Source: Megascapheus bottae
Taxonomy: Eukaryota; Chordata; Mammalia; Rodentia; Geomyidae
Length of the DNA stretch: 64,000 nucleotides
Reading direction: 5' to 3'
Assembly: GCA_024803745.1 (NCBI GenBank)
Contig: JANJXV010000024.1
Location: 11,795,427-11,859,426, forward strand
In this document: positions 1 through 9,074 of the stretch, in pieces
Layout: every line of letters starts with the position of its first letter
How positions within the stretch are numbered: the stretch's first letter is position 1
Position numbers and translations under genes: made by a program
Notes under the pieces: generated by a model
The model's input: only the letters and a program-made list of their open reading frames with translations
What the model was told of the DNA's origin: nothing
Databases searched by the model: none

Positions 1-44
1 TATATATAGTTTGTGTTGCGCAGAATATCAAAATTTAATATTCT

Positions 45-482
45 GTGTGTGTGTGCACGTGCCCATGCACGCACATGTGCGCGTGTGCCAGTAGTAGGGC
101 ACTCATTTTGCTTTTTCTTTCTTTCTTTTTTTTTTTTTTTGCCAGTCCTGGGCTTGAGCTCAGGGCCTGAGCACTGTCCTTGGACTTTCCTCAAGGCTAG
201 TGTTCTACCCTGAGCCACCACACCACTTCTGGCTTTTTCTATGTATGTGGTACCGAGGAATCAAACCTGGGTCTTCATGTATGCTAGGCAGGCATTCTAC
301 CACTAGGCCAAACTCCCGGCCCTCATTTTGCTTTTTCTGCTCAAGGTTGGAACTCTACCACTCAAGTCACACCTCCATTTCTGGCTCTCTGCTGGTTTAT
401 TGGCAATAAGAATCTCATAGACTTATCTATCTCCGTTGGCCTTCTGATCTCAACCCTCACATCGCAGCCTTCTGAGTATACA
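45..482 (-). repeat. 7SL-Geo SINE, split by an IDL-Geo insertion
   Basis: The Geo-monomer antisense (contact ctcaaggttggaactctacc) is followed by the reverse of the 7SL-like head, ending near 482. A GT-rich tail lies at 45-99. The copy is broken at 102-338 by a younger IDL-Geo element. It is diverged, so an old insertion. Confidence 0.75.
119..321 (-). mobile_element. IDL-Geo SINE, complete, with target-site duplication
   Basis: From the poly-T end it reads through the Geo antisense (gccagtcctgggcttgagc) and then the ID antisense (ccactaggccaaactcc). A perfect 17-bp duplication, ctcattttgctttttct, flanks it at 102-118 and 322-338, which proves retroposition into the older SINE around it. Confidence 0.92.
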
Positions 483-491
483 GTTTATATA

Positions 492-1069
492 CTGAACATA
501 CCTAATCCAAATGTCTAAAATCGAAAACCTTTTGACCATCAATATGATGCCCCAAGTCTGATGGGTCGATGTACACAAACTTTGTTTCATGACCCAAACT
601 ATCTAAAATATTGTATAAAATGACATTTAAAACCCATTGTTGGTGGCTCACACCTGTAACCCTAGCTACTCAGGATGCTGAGATCTGAAGATCATGGTTT
701 GAAGCCAGCCTGAGCAGAAAACCATCAGAAAATGAGAAGTGATGCTATGGCTCAAGTGGTAAAGTGCTCCCCTTGAGCAAAAAGGCTCACAGACAGCATC
801 CAGGCTCTGAGTTCAAGTTCCAGGACTGGCAATAAATGAATAAATGAATAAATACATACATACATACATACATACATACATAAATAAAAAGGACATTCAA
901 GTTATTCATTTAAGGTATACATGAAACATAGATGAACTTTGTGTTTAGAGTTGGATTACACATCCATCTTATCCCACTATCCATATGTAAACATTCCAAA
1001 ATCAGGAAAAAATATTCCAAATACTGTACTCTGTGTACCAAACATTTCAGATAGGAAATTCTCAACCTG
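492..1069. mobile_element. Non-autonomous Tigger-like (pogo) DNA transposon, split by a SINE
   Basis: The ends are imperfect inverted repeats: ctgaacatacctaatcc at the left and the complement of ataggaaattctcaacctg at the right. TA dinucleotides at 490-491 and 1070-1071 fit the TA target of Tc1/mariner-pogo elements. Interior phrases such as aaactttgtttcatgac and ctaaaatattgtataaaat match what I recall of the mammalian Tigger/MER MITE class. A 7SL-Geo SINE occupies 643-893. There is no coding capacity. The exact subfamily is not certain. Confidence 0.75.
643..893 (+). mobile_element. 7SL-Geo SINE with (ATAC)n-rich tail
   Basis: The head reads ggctcacacctgtaaccc and the Geo part ctcaagtggtaaagtgctcc. 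The middle linker (gtgagactcttatctcc segment) is deleted. The tail is (AATG)n followed by (CATA)n. The copy lies inside the Tigger-like MITE and is therefore younger than it. Confidence 0.85.
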
Positions 1070-1179
1070 TATTATGTATGGGGGATGGTGTTCAGGTAAA
1101 GGAAACAGCCAACACAAAGGTCCTGAGGTTTTGGACAAAAACAGAGATATGTTTTGGCTTAAAATTTTTTTTTAATCTC

Positions 1180-1380
1180 AGGGGCCAGGAGTTGAGCCTA
1201 GAGGTGGAGTGCTTGCCTAGCATACACGAAGACCCAGGTTTGATTCTTCAGTATCACATACATAGAAAAAGCTAGAAGTGGTGCTGTGGCTCAAGTGGTA
1301 GAACACTAGCCTTGAGAAAGCCTAGGGACAGTGCTCAGGCCCTGAGTTCAAGCCCCAGGACTGGCAAAAAAATATATATA
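1180..1380 (+). mobile_element. IDL-Geo SINE with target-site duplication
   Basis: The ID-like left monomer starts ggggccaggagttgagcc and keeps the tgcttgcctagcat A/B-box region. The Geo monomer follows and ends in an A/TA-rich tail. The duplication tttttaatctc is at 1169-1179 and 1381-1391. Confidence 0.9.
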
Positions 1381-1663
1381 TTTTTAATCTCTCTATTACT
1401 GCCAGAGAAAATTCTTCCAAAGATACACACAGGAGGAACCAGCAATACACGCCAGGCTTCCAGATTTGGGTTGGTGGTTAGGGTCAGCAGCTGATCCTTG
1501 CGTGGGTCAGTAAGAGAGAGGCATGTCCTTCTCTTTCCCATGAACAGCCAAAGGGATCCACTTCACAACACAGGAGAAGTTGGCCCCTAAAGATAAGTCC
1601 AGGTTTCTACCCTTTTAAGAAGTTTCTTTTAATCCAAATGGAACACTTCATAATCTTTTTTGA

Positions 1664-2090
1664 CAGGGTAGGGGTGGGGGTGGTTGGGTTGTGGTGCTTG
1701 AACTCAGGGCCTGTGCTGCCTCTGAGCTTTTCTGCTCCAGGCTAGTGGTCTACTACTTGAGCCACTTCTGCTTTTCTGGTGGTTCATTGGAGATAAGAGT
1801 CTTAATGAGGGGCTGGGAGTTTGGCCTAGTCGTAGCGTGCTTGCCTAGCATGCACGAAGATCTGGGTTCAATTCCTCAGTACCACATACATGGAAAAAAG
1901 CCAGAAGTGGTGCTGAGGCTCAAGTGGTAGAGCTCTAGCCTTGAGAAAGTCCAAGGACAGTGCTCAGGCCCTGAGCTCAAGCCCAGGACTGGCAAAAAAA
2001 AAGTCTCAACGACTTTCCTGCTGGATTGGCTTTGAATCTTCAGATCTCAGCCTGGGGATTACAGGTATAGGCTACTAGCACCAGCCCCTT
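1664..2090 (-). repeat. 7SL-Geo SINE split by a plus-strand IDL-Geo
   Basis: The Geo antisense at about 1695-1770 (gcttgaactcagggcctg, tacttgagccacttctg) and linker gagataagagtctt are interrupted at 1809. The copy resumes at 2000 with actttcctgctggattgg and the 7SL-like head antisense to about 2090. Confidence 0.8.
1809..1999 (+). mobile_element. IDL-Geo SINE nested in a 7SL-Geo SINE
   Basis: A full dimer from ggggctgggagtttggcc to an A9 tail. The flanks agagtcttaatga (1796-1808) and aaagtctcaacga (2000-2012) are a diverged target-site duplication derived from the host SINE linker. Confidence 0.88.
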
Positions 2091-2111
2091 TGTAAGTCCA
2101 ACGTTAAGTCC

Positions 2112-2346
2112 AGTGTTCTTGGATGCCTGGACTTGAACTCAACGTCTGGTCACTGTCCCTTAGCTATTTTCACTCAAAGTTGATGCACTACAACATGAGC
2201 CACAATTCTACTTCCAGCTTTTTAGTGACTAATTGGAGAGAAGAGTCTTACTGACTTTCCTGCCCAGGCTGCTTTTGAACTAAGATCCTTAGATCTGTTT
2301 CCTGAGTAGCTGGGATCACAAGTGTGAGCCACTTGATACCTGGCTC
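2112..2346 (-). repeat. 7SL-Geo SINE, diverged
   Basis: Antisense Geo (acttgaactcaacgtctgg, caacatgagccacaattc), linker (ctaattggagagaagagtc) and 7SL head (gagtagctgggatcacaag) appear in the usual order. The many substitutions indicate an old copy. Confidence 0.8.
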
Positions 2347-2374
2347 CTTGCTTAATTTCTTTGGAGGCCAGGAT

Positions 2375-2480
2375 ATATGTGACATCCAGAGAGGGTAATT
2401 CTCATGTTGAAGCTAGCAGCCAGATGGTAACAGAGCTGATATACAAATCTAAGCTGTCCTCTTGACAGCTCCATTTTGAG
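2375..2480 (+). repeat. Probable MIR fragment
   Basis: The order gagagggtaattctca, cagccagatggtaacagagc, tacaaatctaagctgtcc follows the 3' half of MIR (deep mammalian tRNA-derived SINE). It is short and diverged. Confidence 0.45.
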
Positions 2481-2765
2481 TCAGGTGTCTTTTTCACAGT
2501 GGTTGTTGGGGATTGAGGCTAAGAATCCAGAGGATGTCAGCCCTGGAAGCCCTTCTGGCTGGGAAAGGGCTCACTGGCCCTTCATGATGCTCATCCTTCC
2601 CATCTGAGTCCAATGTCAGCTTGGTCCTCCCTATCAAGGACACCTGCATCCCACATCTTTTCTCCTCCAGCTCTTTGCAGGTAAATGGCCCAAACTACCT
2701 GGTGGCCAGGCTTCAGAGTGCTGCTGTGGAGAGGAAAAAAGGAGGGAAGGGCTGCTGTGTGCAGC

Positions 2766-2832
2766 CTGTGTGAGTGTGTGTGTGTCCGAGTGTGTGTGTG
2801 TCCGAGTGTGTGTGTGTCCGAGTGTGTGTGCA
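2766..2832 (+). repeat. Short GT-rich tandem repeat with ccgag interruptions
   Basis: About four near-identical units of gtgtgtgtgtccgagt type repeat in tandem. Apparent open frames here on both strands are translations of the repeat, not genes. Confidence 0.9.
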
Positions 2833-3639
2833 CACATACGCAGGCAATGTTTTCACGGCAGTGGGTTAAGGCTTAGGCTCAGGGTGCAAAAGAACAACCG
2901 TCCCCCATTGTCCCTTAGTCTGGCTTTGAGAATCCTAAGGGACACACAGGACCTCTGTTGGAGCCTCCGGGTGGAGCGCAGCTCCTCTAGGCTCTTCAAC
3001 CATTTTCTATCTTTCCTTTCTTTCACAAGCTGCAATAATTTAACAAGGTTGGGAATAAGGAAAGATAGCTGGGAGTGTAAATGTAAAATGGCTTAAATTA
3101 AAATATAATTGAAATAAATTAAATCAAATGGGCAAATTTCCGGAGCTCATCTCTCAGGCCAAATAATTGTGGAGCTGTTGAGAAGAGGGCCCTGGGGCCA
3201 CCCAGCAGGGGAGGTGGCTTGCAATTGCTTCTAGCAACTTCTCTTAGTTGGGGGGAAGTCCTGAGTTAATCATTAGAAGCCAGAGGCTCAAGGCCATCCA
3301 CACCCACATCTTGTCCTCCTCCTGGAGGGTCCTGGTGAGGTGAGATGGGATCCCTAATCCTGAGCTCCAGTGCCCTTGGCTTGAGGAATGTCACTGGCAG
3401 GTGTGGGATTCAGAGCAGTGCAAGGATCACTTGATTTCCTTAGCCTGATATTGGAATGAGGGTAGCATCCTTTCCACTCTGTAGGGCCCAGGCCCCTTCC
3501 CCTCTCACCTACCCTTCAAACCTCAGGCCACAGCAAACCAGACACACTTTATACCCCTCGCCCTCCCAGGTAGCAGGACCGAAAATAAATTGTACCACAA
3601 GCACAGGGTTTCTTTCAAGCCCTAGTTTGGGATGAAAAC
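2833..3639. other. Unclassified, low-repeat DNA with an AT-rich core
   Basis: No repeat family or gene was recognised. The stretch at about 3085-3180 contains runs such as taattgaaataaattaaatc and caaataattgtgg, resembling clustered homeodomain sites, set in otherwise mixed-composition single-copy DNA. It could be a regulatory element or chance AT richness. Confidence 0.3.
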
Positions 3640-3848
3640 TTCCTTGGCTCACACTGTAATCCTACCTACTCAGGAGGCTGAGGTATGGGGATCATGGTTC
3701 AAAGGCAGCCTGGGCAGGAAAGACTAAACACCTAAGAAAAGGTGGAAGTAGAGTTGTAGCTCAAATGTTAAAGCACCAGCCTTGAGTTAAAAATAAAAGG
3801 GATAGCATCCAGGGCCCTGAGTTCAAGCCCCAGGATTAGGCACCCCCC
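3640..3848 (+). repeat. 7SL-Geo SINE
   Basis: The head reads ggctcacactgtaatcc and ctactcaggaggctgagg. The Geo monomer ends in ggccctgagttcaagcccca. The linker between the two is shortened. Confidence 0.85.
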
Positions 3849-3855
3849 AAAAATC

Positions 3856-4096
3856 ATGCCAAGTGTGAGTGGCTCACATTTATAATCCTGGGTACTCAGG
3901 AGGCTGAGATATGAGGACTGTGGTTTGTAGCCAGCCTGAGAAGGAAAGTCTGAGAGACTCATCTCCAATTAATGAGCAAAAAGGCAGAAGTGGAGCTGTC
4001 TCAAATGGTAGAGGGCTAGCCTGAGCAGAAGTGTTCAGTGACAGCATCCAGGCCCTCATTTCAAGCTCCACAACAAGAACTCTAACAACAACAAAA
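3856..4096 (+). repeat. 7SL-Geo SINE, adjacent copy
   Basis: Begins catgccaagtgtgagtggc, keeps the linker tcatctccaattaatgagc, and ends in an (aac)n-rich tail. It lies head-to-tail directly after the preceding copy; the two differ enough to be separate insertions. Confidence 0.85.
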
Positions 4097-4757
4097 TCAT
4101 GTGCATTTTGCATAATACATTCCCACTTGTTTTAATATGCAATGGCTTATATTTATCAGCAAGTGAAAGTGACAGGCCTGGAGGCAGAGCCCCTTTATTC
4201 TAGATCTGGGATCCAAATCCGAAAGTCTGGGCCCCTGTCTGAAAACCAGCCTCATGACTGGCTGTACCTCTGGCCACTCACTCTTAGGCCTGAGGCTTAG
4301 AGGTGGGAAGACCCCCTTTACCATGATGGGGATACAGAAGGGCCATACACTCACATGAGTCAAATTTTGACTTCCAGGAAGCAAAATGGTGTTGGCCAGG
4401 ACTTGAGGAAGTCGTTCCTGGATATGGGACTCGGTTCCGCAAGATGAAAAATGGATGGCAGTTTTCAAGGGAATGTGCTGAATGTCTCTGACTTCTATGA
4501 AGGACTCCTCTCTCCCCACTTGGCCCATTCTTCCTACATATCCAAAGACGGAATATCAGGCAAACCACCAAATACATGTGTAGACTGCCTAATGTGGGCA
4601 ATAAACATAAGCCTGGCCATAAACATTCCACTGTGGACCAAATCAAAAGTCCCCCACCCCTCTAGACCTAATAATGGCTTTTCCCTTAACCTCTGCTTAA
4701 ATATGGTTAGGATGTTGATTTTACACTACGAAGCTTGACCACAATGATAACGAACAA
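4097..4757. other. Unclassified intergenic DNA
   Basis: No recognisable repeat or coding signal. Overlapping open frames on both strands (up to about 140 codons on minus, 4097-4528) show no family similarity and no splice or codon pattern I trust. Confidence 0.4.
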
Positions 4758-4759
4758 AA

Positions 4760-4988
4760 AATCCAGGAGTCTGTGGTTCATGCCTAGCTACTCAGAGGCT
4801 CAGATCTGAAGTTCATGGTTCAAAGCTAGTATGGGCAAAACAAAAAGTCTGTGAGTTTCTTACCTCCAATTAGTCACCAGAAAGTTTCAAGTGAAACTGT
4901 GGCTCAGATGGTAGGGCATCAACCTTTAGTGAAAAAACTAAGGGACAATTCCCAGGTCCTGAATTCAAGTATTAGCACTGGCAAAAGG
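4760..4988 (+). repeat. 7SL-Geo SINE, diverged
   Basis: The head ggttcatgcctagctactc, linker cttacctccaattagtcacc and Geo part tgtggctcagatggtagggc are in order, with many substitutions. Confidence 0.8.
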
Positions 4989-5171
4989 ATCTTCAATAAA
5001 AGATGCTCTATAAAAGCATGTAACAAAACCAAAGCAAAAACAAAGCAAAAAGTCTTCCCTAGACCTTCTCTCCAGGGTGATGGTGGTGGGTGAGGTAACC
5101 GAAGCCCTCTGCTGCCTGGGTTGTCCCCAAAAGTTGGGTTAGAAGGAGCTCTCCAAAGCAATTGGTTCAAT

Positions 5172-5290
5172 GCCTGACTCCTCTAGATGGAGAAATTGAG
5201 GCTAGGGGAGGGAGTTCCACTCTCCAAGACTCACAGCTAGAGCCTGGCTGACCCAGAGTGAAGATTCTGACCGCAGCTCCCTCCCCACTT
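5172..5290 (+). repeat. MIR
   Basis: The string gatggagaaattgaggctag, then actcacagctagagcctgg and tgaagattctgaccgcagc, follows the MIR core and 3' region. Confidence 0.65.
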
Positions 5291-5423
5291 CTCAGTTGGT
5301 AACCCAGCAACTATCAAGGTCCAGGATGGGTGTGGTAAAGCTTTCTTCCTGGCACCAGCCCATCACCTACCCTACCCCTCTTCTAGAAGGGGTCCCATAA
5401 CTCTTGCTCCTTCCTCAGGCTGC

Positions 5424-5610
5424 AAGAAGGCCAATTAATTAATTAATCCTCGTTAAGTGCTCAGGCACAGGCTAATGGGCGATAGGCATCTTCATTATTA
5501 TTTTTAATCAGACTTCGAAATTTCATAGCTCCCATCACCCACAGCCATCAAGTGTCTCTCTAAGTTAATTAAGCCTGCCAAGGAGGCGCTCAACTGCGGA
5601 GAAAGTATAG
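5424..5610. promoter_or_regulatory. Candidate AT-rich enhancer-like element
   Basis: Single-copy DNA with a triple AATT array (5433-5447), a second AT cluster ttcattattatttttaatca (5491-5510), an NK2-type site TCAAGTG (5548-5554) and gttaattaa (about 5564-5572). No repeat explains it. Clustered homeodomain-type sites in unique sequence are typical of conserved developmental enhancers. Conservation cannot be tested here, so this is an inference from motif content. Confidence 0.35.
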
Positions 5611-6844
5611 GCTGGGCCGGAGAGGGCCCCTTAGGCCCCTGCTTTGGAAAGATAGGTGAGAAGCTGCGTGGGGGACTGGTGAGCCTCTGCTCACCCTCCT
5701 CCCTCTCATCTAAAGGAGTCTTTAGGGAAAGCGGGGATGGATGGGGGCCTGGAGGGCCACAGGCCGCATGACTGGCTCTGGCTCTCACTCAGGAGCAGAT
5801 GTCCTGAGCAGGGGAGAGGACTGGGAGCTGTGAACAGATACCAAAGCTCCCTCATTCCCATGGCTTTCCTTCTGTAAGGAGCAGCTCCGGGGAGCACCTC
5901 CCCTCCACACTTCTTGTCTTTTTCTCTGTTTCACCAGACAGCAAATACATCCTGGACTCTCCTGGCTCTGCCAGGCCTGAATCAGGAGCTGGAGATCAAT
6001 GAAGGATCCCAAGAGCTTAGAGCCTGGGGTCTCCTGGCCAGTGTCTGCCTGCATTGCCACAGCGCTGCCTCCCTGTTTGAACACTTCCCTCCTTGTCTGC
6101 CCTGGCTTCGGGCTGGAGGTGATTCTGCACAGCATGAACCTGAGACTCTGGGGCAAGACTTGGCTGCTGCCTGCTGGGATGAGCAGCAGCAAAGGTTTTG
6201 AGGATGCTAAAGGTAGAGACCTCCCTGTCTAAGCAGTACAACCATCCCCCAGGACCCTGGAGCCCCTCAGGCTGGCATCAGAGCTGACCCAGCACCCAAA
6301 GCAAAAGTGGTATGGCCCACCACAGCTGTAGCTCAGAGCCCTTTCTGTGGAGGGAGCGGCCTCCCTCTTGGGTGTAGCAGGCAGGTAGGAAACAGGAGCC
6401 CATGGGACTGAGAACACTTTCAAATGACTCTGGCCAGCTGCCACACACTTTGGTGACACTGGAGAGCTTTGGCAGGGAGAACGCAAGAAATGTGTGGAGA
6501 CGTGTGCTGTGGAAATCAGGGGTGCTTAGGGAGGGGAGCCCTGGCAGGATGCCCCAGCAGCTGTGTGAGGAGCCTAGACACATCTGAGCAGCCTGCTTCA
6601 CCCTCTGCTTTCTGGGGAAGAGAGGCCAGGATGCAACCTTTTGAGAAGACTGCAGAGAGACACACTGAAAACTCCCAGAGTGAGATCTTATATGGGGTAT
6701 GCTCTCCATGAGACAATTATGCATAGCAAACTATGGATACTTTACAGGCCATGTGACAGTAAATAGTATTTTTATGATTTGAAGTCTGAGTTCATGTAAC
6801 TTGGGAATGAATGCTCAGTAGTCCAATTGTGTTCCACTTTCAAA
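5611..6844. other. Unclassified single-copy DNA, moderately GC-rich
   Basis: No repeat family was recognised over 1.2 kb. Several overlapping frames of 60-150 codons occur on both strands (for example minus 6278-6724 and 5785-6192), but none has a recognisable domain. The mutual overlap argues that they are chance frames. An unannotated non-coding exon cannot be excluded. Confidence 0.4.
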
Positions 6845-7173
6845 GAATTTCCTTTTCCATGGCTTCAGTTACTGAGGTCAACCACGGTCCAAAAATATGA
6901 CATGCAAACTTTACCCTCAACCCCCTATGATTCATGCATTTTTAATTGAGTCCCATTCTGAGTAACAGCATGAAGAATTCCCTGGACCCCTGTGCTGTCC
7001 TGCCCTGCCCTGTCCTTCATAGCGGGACCCATGGCTACCATGGCTACCTCTATCCAGCGTAGCTTTGCTGCAGAAGCTATCTGCCAGCTCCTCACTTCAT
7101 AGTCTTTCTGCTATCAGATCAACTAACTGTCATGGGAGCTCAGCACTTATGTTCAAGTATATCTCGTTTAGTA

Positions 7174-7260
7174 ATGGCCCCCAAAGCGTGAGAATATTGA
7201 TGCTGGCAATGTAGATTTTCCAAAGAGAAGCCAGAAGGGAAAAGGCAAAAGAATACGAGG
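7174..7260 (+). pseudogene. Tigger transposase N-terminal relic
   Basis: An ATG at 7174 opens MAP. An extra base in the following C run throws the frame, so the literal reading stops at 7189-7191. In the next frame KRENIDAGNVDFPKRSQ resembles the conserved start of Tigger transposases (known pattern KR..DAGN...PKRS). The DNA-binding and DDE domains are absent. It cannot encode an active enzyme. Confidence 0.65.
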
Positions 7261-7317
7261 TGGGGAAGGGGAGGGAGAGGAGGAGAGAGGACCACATTCA
7301 CATAATTACATACCTTC

Positions 7318-7553
7318 ATTTTTCTGGTCCTGGGACTGAACTCAGAACCTGGTGCAGTCCCTGAGACTTTATGCTCAAGGTTAGAGCTCTATCAGTTGAG
7401 CCACAGCTCAACTTCCAGCTTTTTTTAGAGCAGTTTATTGGAGATAAGAGTCTCATGGACTCTCCTGCCCAGCCTCACTTGGAAACACAATCTTCAGATC
7501 TCAGCCTCCTGAGTAGTTAAGGTTAGGGGCTTACGCCATTGGCACACAGCTCA
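7318..7553 (-). mobile_element. 7SL-Geo SINE inside the Tigger remnant
   Basis: Antisense Geo (gggactgaactcagaacc, cagttgagccacagctc), linker (ggagataagagtctcatgg) and 7SL head (cagcctcctgagtagtt). It splits the transposon and so is younger than it. Confidence 0.85.
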
Positions 7554-7750
7554 TGTAACTTTTATTATACGCTATTTTAGAATTTTGTTTTATTATGTAT
7601 TGCTGCTAATCTCTTACTGTGCCTAATTTATAAAGTAACCTTTATCATAGATAAGTATATATAAGGAAAATACATTAAATCATACATAGGGTTAGACACT
7701 ATATGTGATTTCAGACACCAGCTGGGAATCTTCAGTGAATCCCTATGGAC

Positions 7751-7959
7751 AGGAAGAATTATTGTGTCAGTATATGAATGTATTAATCTTAAAAATTACC
7801 AAGTTAAATCTAAAGTCTTCATTAACCTATTTTATTTCTCCTCTGCCTGCTTTTATGATTTTGATGGGGATCCTTCATATTAAAAAATGTTTTCAAATTT
7901 ATTTGACATGCCCACAGAAAATAGTGTGGTTGTTGGGGGAAAATGGCTGCAACTAGTTT
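7751..7959. other. Unclassified AT-rich spacer
   Basis: No recognised element between the Tigger end and the old L1. The frame over 7705-7956 begins inside transposon DNA and has no family similarity. Confidence 0.4.
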
Positions 7960-8485
7960 TTACTGAGTAATGTATTTGTTCATGCATATATTGATAGACT
8001 TAAATCTGGTTCATAACTTTTGCCTGCAGCATAGTTATCTATCGTAAAACTATGCCATGTTTTATTTATCCATGTTCCTACTTTGCTATTTTAAAGCAAT
8101 GCTCTTTGGGATGCATGTCTGGGTAGAAACACAGGCACTAGTTCAGTGCTAGTGCAGAAGCATGACTACTAGGTTATAGGCTGTGCACTGCCCCAGACAC
8201 CACCCACCACCAAACCACACTCCAAGGTGGTTCTACTAGTGAACACCCCACCCCCTGCCCGACCCCAGGCAGTGAGAACATTCCCATCCATGCCTTCACC
8301 AGAATTTGAGCTTATAAACAACTTTTGTTTGCCAGGGTAGTAAATAAATGGCATCTCCTTGGAGTTTTGATTTACATTTCCTTGCTTATTCCTGAAGTTG
8401 AGCATCTTTTAATAAATTTATTGGCCATTTATAGTTTCTGTTTTGTGAATGATGCACTTGTATTCATTGCTCATTTTTTTCTGAG
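7960..8485 (-). repeat. Old L1 fragment (ORF2 3' region), minus strand
   Basis: Phrases such as ttgatttacatttccttgc, gaagttgagcatcttttaat and tattggccatttatagtt are the reverse of the L1 ORF2 C-terminal coding region, heavily mutated. A younger minus-strand L1 abuts at 8486. Confidence 0.65.
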
Positions 8486-9074
8486 TGGTTTTTTTAATTT
8501 AATTTATCGTCAAGGTGATGTATAGAGGGGTTACAGTTACGTATGAAAGGTAATGAGAGCATGTCTTATCAAACATTTTTACTCCCTCATTTTTTCTCAT
8601 TTTCCTTTCCCTCCCACCCCCCAAAGTTGTAAAGTTCCTTTCCAACATATTATCTTGTGGGTGTCATTGTTGCACCAACTCACCCTGTGTCCTTTGTCTC
8701 ACTGTTTTGTTGTTCCCCTTCCCCAACGAAGATAAACATATATACAAGACACAGGGTACCAAAAGCAAATGCAGTGACACATATAAATAAGCCAAAGGAA
8801 AAAAAAATGGAAAGTACAAGAAATATATTCACACAGTGCATTAAAAACAACAACAACCACAAAGAAAAACCTCTTGTTTCCCTTTCTTGGAGTTCATTTC
8901 ACTTAGCATCATTTTATATGGTCATATGCACATAGCTATTGAACTATTGTGCTTTACTTCTAGGACTATCATAGACATATACCAATTATTACCAATAAGG
9001 GAAACCAGGGAGTTTATGTTTCATTGTGTCTGACTTACTTTCATTTACTATGATTTTTTTCCCCAAGAGTTTCT

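Larger units (their letters stand above)
6845..7750 (+). mobile_element. Internally deleted Tigger (pogo-like) DNA transposon
   Basis: The 5' part has the caaccacggtccaaaaat end-region motif, followed by the transposase start region at 7174. The 3' part (7555-7745) has ctcttactgtgcctaattta and the terminal-type caccagctgggaatcttc. Nearly all of the transposase is deleted. A 7SL-Geo SINE sits at 7318-7553. Confidence 0.75.
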
